Shown here piece by piece: positions 48,591 through 59,889 of a stretch of 64,000 bases of DNA; the first letter of the stretch is position 1, and every line of letters begins with the position of its first letter. Position numbers and translations under genes: made by a program. The stretch is from Chromera velia (taxonomy: Eukaryota > Sar > Chromeraceae). The DNA is taken from the NCBI GenBank assembly GCA_018398765.1, contig JAHBMJ010003419.1:1-64000 (forward strand), in the 5' to 3' direction. The notes under the pieces were generated by a model that was not told the DNA's origin, made no database searches, and saw only the letters and a list, made by a program, of their open reading frames with translations.

Positions 48591-49544
48591 CTACCCGCCT
48601 GACCTGTTATGGGACCACGATGTCCAAGGTTTCTCTTGCACAAAATGAAGCACTGCGATGTCCTTCCATGACCACAGGGAAGGCTCATGGCGCATCACGG
48701 TCTTCTGGACATTCGCCACATTGGGGAGACAGCAGAGCCCTCTGAAGACAGAGTTGAAAATGCCCTGTTCTGCCTCCTCACTTCGGAACTTTCGGTGATC
48801 TGCTGCTATGGTCAGGAGACGGCGGAAGGTCTCGACTCCCGGGGCAAAGAGGAACACCCCACCGTTCATCTTCCAAGAGGAGGGGGGGGCCCACTTCCCC
48901 CAATCTCCACTTCCCAGAAACGGTTTCGTTGCACCATCCAGTGCCCCCGCAAAGCGAAATATGAAATCCAGCGGACGCAGAATCAGTGTGTCAGCATCTA
49001 GGAAGAGTACCGCCTTGACCCTCTCCATCTGCCACAGCCTCATCTTCGTGTAATTGACGGCCCATCGCGGGTGTTGGCGCGTACACCTGGGGGGGCGAAT
49101 CTGCTCCCAGCCTTCTACTTGTATTTGCAACTTCCCCTCATATCTCCGTGCCAAGGCAATCACCTTCTTTCCCCAGTCTTCCCCATGCGTGACTTGAAAG
49201 ATGTGCAGAGGGTAGCGCGGTCGCGTCATCGCGAGGGATTCTACAAAGACCTCCAAGGCGGGGAGGTAGGAGGGGGAAGAGACGAAGGTGGCAAATGCAA
49301 AATCTTCCTCCATGCTTTTCACACTGGAGAAGATAATATTTGGTCGTTGCCCAATTACATTGTCAATCTCCTGGAGGGATTGTCTGTCTACCGCCTTCTC
49401 CCCCTCGCACTCGTCGGGAGTCTTGGTGAGGAGACGGACAAGCGCGTAGACAGATACGCCCACCACGACCAGAGCTCCCAGACACAAGAGGACTCGAACG
49501 AGCCCGATGCGGAAGACGCGTTTGTTTAAAACAATGCGTGCCAT
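48591..49544 (-). CDS. GT8-type glycosyltransferase, type II membrane protein
   Basis: 317 residues. Residues 14-36 form one membrane anchor after a short basic cytosolic end (MARIVLNKRVFRIG). A GT-A fold follows: FATFVSSPSYLPALEVFVES, YTKMRLWQME (165-174), then VLFLDADTLILRPLD with the DxD metal and nucleotide-sugar site at 183-185, KMNGGVFLF (225-233) and HFVQEKPW near the end. These are the marks of glycosyltransferase family 8 (glycogenin, galactinol synthase and relatives). The single anchor suggests a Golgi enzyme adding a hexose to a glycan or protein. Donor and acceptor cannot be read from sequence. A CAG|GTCAGG word at the very end could be a splice donor, so the C-terminus may be longer. 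Confidence 0.8.
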   Translation of the reverse strand: MARIVLNKRVFRIGLVRVLLCLGALVVVGVSVYALVRLLTKTPDECEGEKAVDRQSLQEIDNVIGQRPNIIFSSVKSMEEDFAFATFVSSPSYLPALEVFVESLAMTRPRYPLHIFQVTHGEDWGKKVIALARRYEGKLQIQVEGWEQIRPPRCTRQHPRWAVNYTKMRLWQMERVKAVLFLDADTLILRPLDFIFRFAGALDGATKPFLGSGDWGKWAPPSSWKMNGGVFLFAPGVETFRRLLTIAADHRKFRSEEAEQGIFNSVFRGLCCLPNVANVQKTVMRHEPSLWSWKDIAVLHFVQEKPWTSWSHNRSGG

Positions 49545-50787
49545 ACTGTCAAGGCGTAAGAAGGAAGAAGAACAAAGACGCAGGCTCCTTCAGGGGGATG
49601 GGTTCTCTGCCCCTCCCCATGCAATGGGGAATTGAATTCAGGAGACGGCGACTGGAACGCTCAGTCTGGCTCGGAGCGGCAGTGATCTATCATTTCGAAT
49701 CATGAAATGGGTAAAAGAAAAGAGGGTTCACTGTGAAATATGTACTGTAAGGCCGGTCGACACAATTGAACTCCGTAACAGCATTTAACAACGATGATCT
49801 GTTGTGTTCAATGAATGTTGCCAAGTGGCCTGGTGGGGATTGGTGGGGTCCGTCTCCAAGCTATATAGTGCCGCATATTAATACGGCGGCAACGCGCGGA
49901 GCGGCGCGCGCGCGGGCTAATTCAGGTGCAGGTGCGCCGCCGCATTGTGCGTGCAGTGTGAGGCTTCATCTGACATCCTGTCAGACACGCCAGGAGTGTA
50001 TATCGATATATACATTAACATGTGGCCGAACAGCTTTCCTGCTCTGCAGTGGTTTGCTTATGTTGCTTTCGATCCCTGGACTGCTCGCTAAATCCGCGTT
50101 CGAGGCGCCACTGCCACGCCACGAGGTGTCAGATTGACCTGGCAGGGCTCAGTCTGGCCTTTTGACCTCAAGCATCGATACAGAAGCCTTTCTTTGGATC
50201 TAGCCTGCCGCCTGTGTGTCCCCGGAGAAAGTGTGCAGGTCTGACTCCTGCATCGCTGACCTTTCGAAAGAGCTACCGGTGATTCGCTCACGCTAACCGG
50301 CGCAGAATCATTCATTCGGTCAGTGAAAGCGCAGGGTAGTGCAGATGCAGAGAGCATGCACGAGAAAAGTGTCTGACCTTCCACGAAGAACTGCTCTCGC
50401 TACCCTTGCTGGTCTGGGCTGCAAGTTTTCTGCATAGTGCTCTGGCTGTGATTGGTTATCGTGAAAGGATGAGATGCATTCGTCTACCCACAGAAGCGAG
50501 TTCTGCGAGCCATCCATCCACTTCTACACAAGTTCATGTCTTTGCTGCGTGTTTTGATCCCTCTCCATGCAGACAGAGACAGAAAGAGGGAGAGAAGCTG
50601 CAAGCGAGCGTCACCATCACATCTTAGTGGAGCAACCCTATACAGAGGAGAGAGAAGGGGCAAGAGAGAAGACACGGAAGTCTCTGGAGGAAATCAACAC
50701 GATCACTTACTTCTGAATCAGTCCGCAAACACACTCACCGACAAACAGACAAACGGAGTGATTGATCAACAAGACGGACTCAGGAAG
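49545..50787. other. Region between divergent genes
   Basis: Promoters of the minus-strand glycosyltransferase and the plus-strand EF-hand gene should lie here. It holds a GC-rich CG-repeat patch at 49885-49945. A frame that opens at 50536 runs in phase into the first exon of the next gene and might be its true start, but the extra 84 residues are charged, Arg-rich and poor in structure. Confidence 0.5.
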
Positions 50788-53700
50788 ATGAAGAGGGTCT
50801 GGTTGCCTCGTCTGAAGGTGTTCATTGCGGTTGTGTCAGATGAAGAGACTGAGGTCCGTTGGTCTCTCTTTCTTTCTTTTGGTGAAGATTCTTTCTCGTG
50901 AAAGAATGCCTTTCTTTCTTTCCTTCTTCCTTGCTTGCTTGCTTCCTGGATTGCATGGAAAATCTTTGCTTATAGTGATTTCAGCCCCTTCCTTTCCTTT
51001 CCTTTCCGCCCCACCCCCTCCCCTGACTGAAAAGAAAAAGAATCATTCACAGGAGAGATTCTCTGTCTGTCTGTGCAGCTGGAGAAGGTGCGCGTGGGCC
51101 TCTGCAGCATGGAAAGCTTCGACCCGATCCAACACTTCGAGGCACTCACGGAGGGGAAGGACGGAATCCTCTGCGGTCGGTTGCGTGGATAGGGTGGTGT
51201 ATTGGTAATTGCTTGCTTGCTTGCTTGCTTTTGCTTCGACCGGCATGAACCTGCGGAACGAATTGCATATGCAACATGATCTGAATGTCATTTGATTGTC
51301 TCAGTCCCTCCTCTCCCCCTTTTTGTTTGTGCAGCCCCCGAGTTGGTCTCCTTTCTATCTCGCTTCTCTGAGGGAGTGCAGGAGGAAGCTGTGTGGGGCC
51401 TGCTGGAGAGGATGAAGGGGGACAGACGGCCTGCGGAAAGGGGGGAGCGGGGCGTCTTCCTTGAAGAGTCAGTCGGGGGCCGGGGCTGCATGAGCATGGG
51501 GTGAATTGAACGCATGTTTGTTTCGTTTGTGAACGAAGACGTGAAAGCAACACATGGCGCTTTCTTCTTTCACTTGGTGCTGCATTTATCAAGAAGACGG
51601 AATTCCTGAAGCTGAATTGGGAATTCCTGAAGAGGAATTAATTGGTTACCAGTTGCCCTCCCTGTCTTCCTGTGTTGAATCGTTTGCATGAAATGGAATG
51701 GAACGCAATGAGAGAGCGTCTCTATTGATGTCTTCTTTAGGAAAAGTCAATCTCTCTGCATCATTCCGCTACATTTGTGTGCGCGTTTGTTTGTGTGCAG
51801 GTTTGTCGAGTTTACCATTTGCAATGTCAGTGCAAGAACGCGAATGGGTGGGGTGCAGTCGAGGCTTTTTAGTGCGTCTTGTGTTTGTTCCAGTCTGTCT
51901 CTTTTTCTCCCTCTGGGGCACTCAGGTAAGTAAAGTGAGAAACCTCGTCACCTTCTGTGGCTCTGCTCATTTCGAGGAAGCACGACGTTGCACTCAAACG
52001 CCAAAAGATTCCACACACACATACACACATACACACACATTCATTCTGACGCACGCAGCTCTCGTCTCTGGACGGCCTGGTCCGATCCCGACACAAGTAC
52101 TCTGCCACTTGTGTGTGTCCGTCTCTGGTGGAAGAGGAGGGCCTTGCCCGTCTCCTCCTGGCAGACATGAGGGCAGAGAGGGCGATCGACGAGACGAGAC
52201 GGGAAGCGCTGGAGACTCTGGGGGGTCCTGAGGGACTTTGGATGGCTTTTGATTTTCTTGACGCACGCAGCGAGTGGAGTGTGACCCCCGGGGGGTTGAC
52301 GGAAGTTTTGAACGGGTCTGCCGTCTCTCCCGTCTCCTTCCTGGACGTGAAAGGATTCTTTCGAAGGTTCGTTTATTCCTTTTTATTTATTTCTTTTGGA
52401 TCTGAAGCACCGCGAGTCTTTGTTTCAGCATGATTTGTTTCTGTGTCTCTTCGGGCAACATTCCACTCATCCATCAATCAACGCATCCACCTAAGCGGAC
52501 GTCCTTCTGTTCCTGTCTCAGTCTCTAAAAGCATGCAAACACCATGCGTCTGTGCACGCTCTTCATTTCATACGTGCGTCCCGTTGCGCAGATTCGACAG
52601 ACGGAGACTCCTCCCGTCTGGAAGACGCACAAGGGACCGGCGTTTGAGTTGTCAGGATTTCGTCCGGGCTCTGCTTCCCTTCTCTTCCTCTGAGCAGGGG
52701 GGGGCAGTGTCAAATGAGGCGGAGGTGGAAGAAGTGACTGCAGAGATTGAGAGGAGGGCAGCAGTGAAGCCGAAGGAATTTGAGTCGTGTGGAACGCATG
52801 GAGGAGCCAAGAGGGTCGCATGGAAAGGGTCGGTCTGCATGTCTTTCTGTGATTCTGTCTTTGTTTGGATTTGGTGGTGCATCTCAGGCTTTGCGGGGGC
52901 TGGGGAGTCCGTGAGCGTTTTTGTTTTTTTTCTTTCTGTCTCGCCTTTGTATTTTTCCGTCAGGTGCCCTGGGACTTCCTTGACTTTGTTGCCTGATTGC
53001 CTGATTGAACACAGCAGTGATGAACAATGTGTTGCCCCTAAGTCCCTTTCGCTTCCCTTGATTTCCGAGTTTCTCTGTTCTGTTTCCCCCAATCCTCACT
53101 TCTCCATTGCAGCCAGGGGACAACAAGACCTCAGGAAATGGAGGCAACTCTCCCCCCTGAGTCCCAAAGAAGGAGAAGGGTGTACAGACATGAAGACGCA
53201 GAAGGGCAGGTGGAAGAGAACCAACCTCATTCCTCTGGAGGAGGAGGGAAGGGAAAAGGAAGGTTAGTCGATGAAGTCCAGCAACAAGGCTGCAGCAGAT
53301 AGAGTGAAAAGGGAAGGAAGAAAAAGAGTGAAAAAGATGTGATGGGACTTCCAAAAGGCCAGCAGGGTCCACATAGAGGGGGGAGAAAATGCGAAGCCTT
53401 CTGTGTTTGTATCCTTCTTTAAAGTCTGTCATCTGCCACTCGCTTAATTGCAGTGTTCCAGCCGACCCCCTCCTGCTTTTTTCTCCTCTTTCTCTGATTC
53501 TCTTCGCTTCCTTCTGGGGTCTCTCTCACTTCACTGCACAGTTCCAGCTGCTCGAACGTCCTTTCCACTTCTCTTCTTCTCTGTGTATGTCTATGACTGC
53601 AGATCCTCTGAGGGTCGAAGCACGAAGATGAAAACGAAACTGGGGACCAACGATGACCCCTATACAGCAGGACTGGTGAGCTGCTGCATGTGTGCGTTCT

Positions 53701-56700
53701 CCTACTTCCCCTCGCATATTGAGTTGCCATCCTGCATTTGGCACTCTGTCAAAATTCCAGTCCAAAACAAAACAGGCCGAAGAACAAAGAGCAACAAATC
53801 CAAAAAAACGAATCCAAATACCCACTCGCATTCCCTGCAGCGTTCTGTGAAATGGCCCCGTGAAGGGAGGGGTGCCCCTGTCTCTGGAGAGGGTGCAGAG
53901 GAGACGGGGAAAAAGAGGCAGACGGGAATCGACAAACGGCAATTTCGGCTTTCGAGAGGACCTCCCTCGTCCTCTGAAGGCAGACAGAGAGGAGGACAGG
54001 GAGAGACGACGCAAAGGACAGCAAAGCAAATGTGTGCGGCGTTTCCAACCAGACGACAACCTTGGTCAGTGCAAAGAAATTTCGCGTGAAAGGACGGAGG
54101 AAGTGCTTTGAGCCCCTCATTCGTTTTCTCATGCATGAACGCTTCCCCTGAATTTGGAACTGACCATTAAATTCCGCTCAGCGGTCCATTATTTTCTGCT
54201 GTACGTCAGGACAGGACGATGGCAGCTAGGCGAAACGCTTCATTTCCTTTCAGCTTTCTTCTTCCTTCTTCCTTCCTTCCTTCCCCTTTCTATTTGTCCT
54301 CTTGGCTCTTCTTTCTGTCTCTGTCTCTGTCTCTGTGTGTGTGTGTATGCCTGACTGACTGAACTCAAATGCACCCAGATTCCTGAATGCATTCCTCCCA
54401 CCCGCATTCAATCCGGCCACCGAAATTCTCAAGCCTTCATTGAATAACATGATTTTCGACAATTTGTTGTTCCTTCTTCATCTCTGCTCTTTCATGTAGA
54501 GACCCACGCCACCGTCCTCATATCACACATGCACGCCCGCTTCGATCGATCCACATGCATGCAGGTCCACATGGCGCGGATCTCGGGACTCTCCCCCCAG
54601 GTCTCCCAAGGTGCGGCCTTGCTGCAGCAGCCACCCCAATCCTGAGGGTGTGCATGAGGAAGAGGAAGAGGGGTGTCGAGAGACAGCGAGGGAGGAGGGG
54701 CATGCGGAAGGGCAGGAGGAACAGATGGACGCGGGCAACTGGACGCACTCACAGTACCAGCTCGGCAATCTCAGTTTTCCCCTCGGGTTTACAGCTCAAG
54801 CGAATGGCTCTATTCGGGTGAGATGTGATGCATTTCGTCAAGCGAGAAGGTTGAATTGAATGCTGTTTTCTTAGACACATGCAAACAATGTCCTGTATGA
54901 GCATGAAATAGGTGGAGTAATTAGAGGAAGGTGACTGCAGGTGGAAATGACCAAGGGGGGGAAGATGCTCCGCTCTTTCAATCTTGGGATTTCTGCATAG
55001 ACTGTGCTTCTTAGAAACCCGAAAAAAAATCTGTTTGTCTGCCATCCTCCTTCTCTCTTCCTCCCTCTCAGCCGTGCACTCACACATCTACGCACTGCTT
55101 TATGCTTGTTCATTCACTTTCTTTGCAGTCGCCAAGAGACGAGACGGGACAACGGATCGTCGAAGAGGACCCGGCAGGATGCTGCTGTGGGCTGCGGAGG
55201 TAGGTGAGGCCGTGTCCCTCAGAGGAACAACTAAGACCTGAAAGACAAATGTATCGCGTCCACCAAAGCCTAGAGAACAGCTTCGCAAGCCTCCTTTCTG
55301 ATTTCTCCTCCCCGCAATAATGCTGCTGCACAGGGTCTTCATCGCCATCCGATCACCTTGCATTCTCTTGATAGCTTGTGTAACACTGTTAATTCGATTT
55401 TATTTCGAAAGCGTTCTCCTCTCCTCCCTTCCTCCCTCCCCTGCCACCCTTCAGATGTCCCGAGGGCGACCCCCCCCAACCTCCTTCTCCCCGGGGCAGC
55501 ACCCCCCCCCCTCACGATCCCTTCAGGAGTCAGGGAGAGTACCTGCCCTCTCCCCCCGAGTGCTTCTCTCCCGTGGCTGCCCCAGGAACTTCAAAGACTC
55601 TGGCAGAGCTCTCGAGGGCAGTCGACAGGGTACTCGCAAGTGTCAGTCACGCAGTCACTGAGTAACTCACTCACTCAGTCAGGCACTCAGTGAGTCGGAA
55701 TACTTGGGTGCGTGTGGACGTATATGCATTGATCTGAACGAAGGGCACACACAGCAGTGCATGTGTGTTGTACATGGAAAGGGGCAAAAGGACATGCAGC
55801 CAACGTCTGAGACAGATTGCTTTCACTATTGAAGATTTCTTCCGCGTGTCCATTCCCCCCCTGATATTGTCTGCGCTCATCCTCTTCAACTTGTTGCTTG
55901 ATTGGAAAGTTGTGCGTGCGTCTTTTGCCACTCCCGCCCTCTTTGCATAGAATGAGGCTAACTTCACAGCCTTTTGGAAGTCCATCTCTGCATGCAGTGT
56001 CACGCGTACGGCAACGAGAAATTTCTCCTCCGACACCAGCCTGGCACGCTGGCAGGCGTGGGCAGATTCGGAAGCGATGAGAGAAGCTGTGCACCACCGG
56101 GCATGTGCCAGAGGGGCATCAGAGAGGCTTCTCACCCCCTCGCAGTCAGCTTTGCGAGGTGTGATCAGGTCAGTCACTCTGCGTGTCTGAATCTCCCTTG
56201 CCAGGCATCGGAGAGAAGCGAGACCGAAAGAAGTCATCTAACGGGGTGAAGGAAAAGGCGGAATGGGCACGGGGAAGAAGGCAAACGAAAGGAATAAGAA
56301 CGTACCTTGAAGCCGACCGACTGGAGCTGTATCTCTTCCTTTCTCTCTCTCCCTGCACGCAGACATGGGAGACATCAGGAGGCATCCAGAGTCTCCACGA
56401 GAAGGCTGTGAGCAGGGAGGCCCATGGGGGCTCGTGTGTACAGAAGCAGAATCAGTCGCTGTGTGGGGTGGGAGTCGTCTGCAGGGGTTGCGGGTAAGCA
56501 ACGAGAGAGGGAGACAGAAACGATGATTTTTCAAATGCATGAAAAAAAAACTGCAATAACAATAGAGAGAAAAGGCGATAACCAGACAGAGGGACGTACA
56601 GACAGATCGAGGGGGAGGCACAGGGGAGGGGGGATGGAAACTCGATGAGCAAGGGAAGACAGAAACGACTTTTTTCCTTCTTCAGTCGATGATCGTGGCG

Positions 56701-56976
56701 TCTTTTCTGTGGATTGCTCTGCGTCTTTCTCGTGACTCTGCTTCGATCGATTTTTCTGGATCGCCTGCTAATAGGCTTCGCTTTTTCTACAAGGCTTGGA
56801 ATTCTACACCGACGCTGGAGTGTCATGTGTGTCTGTCCGTGCGTGAGTGTGCGTGAATGAGTGCATGCGCGTACGTGTGCGACCGTGCGCGCTTTTGTGT
56901 ATGTATGTGTATGTATGTATGTATTTATGTGAGTAAGTGTAAGTATAAGTGTAATAAGTGTAAGTGTAAGTGTGTG

Positions 56977-57013
<37 letters not shown>

Positions 57014-57150
57014 CTGTGTATGTCTGGGAGAGAGAGAGAGAGACAGGGAGAGAAAGAGAGAGAGAGAAAGCACGTGTCTGTCTGTGAGCGTGTCTGTCTG
57101 TGAGCTTGTGAGCGTGTGAGCGTGTGAGCGTGTGAGCGTGTGAGCGTGTG

Positions 57151-57241
<91 letters not shown>

Positions 57242-57243
57242 TT

Positions 57244-57293
<50 letters not shown>

Positions 57294-57316
57294 ATGTATG
57301 TATGTGTATGTCTGCC

Positions 57317-57357
<41 letters not shown>

Positions 57358-57466
57358 TGTCTGTCTGTGTGTATGCAGAGCTATGACTGATTCCTCCTCT
57401 TCGTGGCGGTGCGACTACTGTGAATGCCCACATGGACGCATGAGCTGTAGCCCAGTCGAAGTCTGA
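50788..57466 (+). CDS. EF-hand-like protein with C-terminal zinc-ribbon-like part, 15 exons
   Basis: Exons: 50788-50853, 51079-51175, 51335-51467, 51801-51825, 52059-52366, 52592-52828, 53113-53262, 53603-53675, 53841-54064, 54565-54817, 55129-55199, 55455-55641, 55998-56168, 56363-56493, 57379-57466. They join without a stop to about 737 residues. The N-terminal third follows the EF-hand pattern seen in many alveolate proteins: SFDPIQHFEAL..GILCGAPELVSFL, GVFLEEEFVEF, WMAFDFLDARSEWSVTPGGL and FFRRFDRRRLLP..LSCQDFVRALLP. The calcium ligands are mostly lost. The middle is charged and disordered. The end has two CxxC-type pairs (VCRGCG and CDYCECPHG) split across the last intron. The fourth exon is only 25 nt. 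The start is uncertain (50788 or 50536, or an unseen upstream exon). Exons 7-12 rest on phase and splice signals alone. A calcium-related scaffold role is a guess. Confidence 0.65.
54270..54290 (+). repeat. Short TTCC tract
   Basis: TTCC units within the intron between exons 9 and 10, followed by (TCTG)n at 54312-54336. Confidence 0.7.
56900..57372 (+). repeat. (GT)n-rich last intron of the EF-hand gene
   Basis: Long GT tracts with TATG, GTAAGT-like and (GAGCGT)n variants, plus one (GA)n block at 57029-57070, up to the acceptor at 57378. Cys/Val-rich frames here are artefacts. Confidence 0.9.
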
Positions 57467-59491
57467 CCAGTACTAGAATCGTGATTCCGATCTTGTGTTG
57501 GTTGAATGCGTACACTAAAGCACATACATGCATTACACATTACATATATAAGAGTAATTAGAAGAGTAACCGCAGTAACTAAAGCGGTAATTTAAATAGT
57601 AGCAAAGCGGTTGTTTGGCGAGTCCTTTGGCTGCTAAAATATAATTTTTCAGTACATATAATTATATATATATAAGCAAAGCTTTAAGCTCTAGTTTATA
57701 AGCTACGAAGATTACAACATTATGAAAATAAGAGTGATATTCAAAAAATACAAAAAAACACGGTTTTAGCACAACGTCATTTTTAAAAAAGTTATTCGAT
57801 CCTTGTCAAACAATTTTGATAGATTAGTGTTACAATCTAGGCTACAATTTGTAATTTCAAGTGTTCAAGCCGTGAATCCGGCGCGAAGGCGGAATCCGGC
57901 GTTCCGCATTTTTTGTTAATTGACTATATGTATTGTCTATATAAAAAACTGGAATTGCCTAAAAAATTGCATGGCCCTGAAACACGATCCTCATATCCAG
58001 TTTAAAAAAAAAAATGTTACTCGGGAATTTAGCATGATAACTTTTAGCATAACACTAAGCATAAGAACGAACAGGTTACAAAACACTCTGATCTTTTTAT
58101 ACTAATGGTGGGAGGTCTAAGGGGGGATGCATTTTAGATTTGTTCTGAGCACGTCCGCTAGCATGTCCGCCTTCCTTTTGTCCTTCCGTCCCTCTTATAA
58201 TTATTACTAGAATTATTATTATATAGTTTTAGATACTTATACGCTACCTATATATCACATATGAGAAAAGGTAAATGCGATTGCACTGCAGGGCGCGAGC
58301 AAGTTTAAGTGACACGCGGGGGTTCTGCGTGGGGGTTCGCGATCAATCCAACCGATCGATCAACCAGTCAGCCGGTCCCCGCAGCTCTGATGGACACTTC
58401 TCTTAGTTGTGTCCCCCGAGTTCTCTGCATGTTGGCATAAAATGGAGACCCACCGGCGTAGCTGGGGAGGAGGACTGCATGGGATGCATACAGAAAGAAT
58501 GCCTCGATCCCTGCACTAGCTGTGCTTTTTACAAACAGGGAGATGGAGAAGGGAAATGAACGGAGTGTTCAGACACAAGCAAGCAGCTTGCAGAGTGCCT
58601 GTGGGTCTGTCTTGTCTCATCGGACCAACGAGCAAAGGGAAAAATAGTACAAAAGAAAGACGTAAGGATTCTTCAAAGTCGCTTGTCCGTTTGTTCTGTC
58701 ACAGAGCGCTGCGGAGAAAAAAAGCTGTAAGGAAAGGAGGAAAGAAGGAAGGAGGGAGGAAAACAAGGAAGAAGGGAAGAATGAAAGAATCAAAGAAAGG
58801 AAAGAAGAAGAACGCAGCAAGCCGTTCCCTACAAACAGACACCCCGTTCCCCCCCCCCCCCCCCCCCTTCAATTGGTACGGCCACTCTTTTATCATGCAC
58901 TCACACATCAACTGTTAATTGGATGGATTTGCTTGCAGCCTGATAGCTGCACCGATCACAGGACCGAAGAGAGAGAGAGAAGAAGAAGAAAGGGACAGTC
59001 AGATAGGCCCACAGAGGGACACCAATGGCCCCTTGGAGACAGAAGAAAGAGAGAAAGCAGAGGAAGCAGGAAGGATCATGTGACCTGTTCGGCTGCACGC
59101 TTTGTGTTGATCGATCTGTTCGCAATTTCGTCCATCGATCAGTCAACCGACTCATTGGTCAAGTCAGAGAGTTGTTCGTAAAGTCAGTCAGTCAATCGGC
59201 TTCTTCCTCTCTTTTTTCTTCTTGTTGTTGTTTGTTGTATGTATGCTTTTTTGTTAAATCTCTCAGTACCCTTCGATTCGAGTTTGGATCTCTTTTTGTT
59301 TTGTCCTGAAGGAACGAGTCTTCGGGATGGATTTTGTTGATTTGCTCCATTACTTTTTATTTACCTGTCTGTTTCTTTGCTGGTAAGCTTTTGTGTCCTT
59401 TTTTCATTCTCACGATCAAAACCAGATGTTGGATAAAGTGTGTGCTTGCCTCTGGTCTGATCTCTCTGCATTCACTTTTTTTCTTTTCTTT
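57467..59491. other. 2 kb spacer between convergent genes
   Basis: AT-rich at 57500-58270. Poly(C) at about 58850-58867. Short frames at 58556-58918 and 58873-59309 have no domains and look fortuitous. Confidence 0.5.
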
Positions 59492-59847
59492 TTAGCTCGG
59501 CCTCCTTGACTGTGACCCTGTTGCGTCCTGTCGAAGAGTGCTCAGCTGAAGGGGGGGCACTCTCTTTGGTGGCACAAAGGACTGGAGGTGTGTGTGCTGG
59601 GGGGTCGAGTGCTGGTGTGATGGATTGAAGAGAGCAGTGGGGGGAGGGGGCACGCCCTGGCGGTGGGGGTGGGGGGCAACTAACGGCGAGTGGGCAAGGA
59701 CGGAAGGAGGCAGAAGGGGGGGGATGGGGTGTGCTGCGGTGGTCTGAGGGCTAGAATGAGGGTGGCGTGGTAACGTGGTAGAGACCTGAGTGGTTGGAGG
59801 GAATCCGTGTCCCTGGGGTGAGGTTGGAGGGGGGGCACCTACAGCTG

Positions 59848-59889
<42 letters not shown>

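Noticed and set aside
53900-54064. Alternative acceptor at 53899 giving a different frame for exon 9
   Set aside because: The protein reads slightly better, but the remaining single base then puts the next exon in the wrong frame for its clearly protein-like end (NWTHSQYQLGNLSFPLGF).
54379-54499. Possible extra exon of the EF-hand gene (encoding FLNAFLPPAFNPATEIL)
   Set aside because: Joined to the donor at 54064 it creates an immediate TGA, and the following exon joins well without it.
57148-57466. Frames of Cys-Val repeats ahead of the last exon
   Set aside because: (GT)n artefact; only the part from 57379 is joined to the gene.
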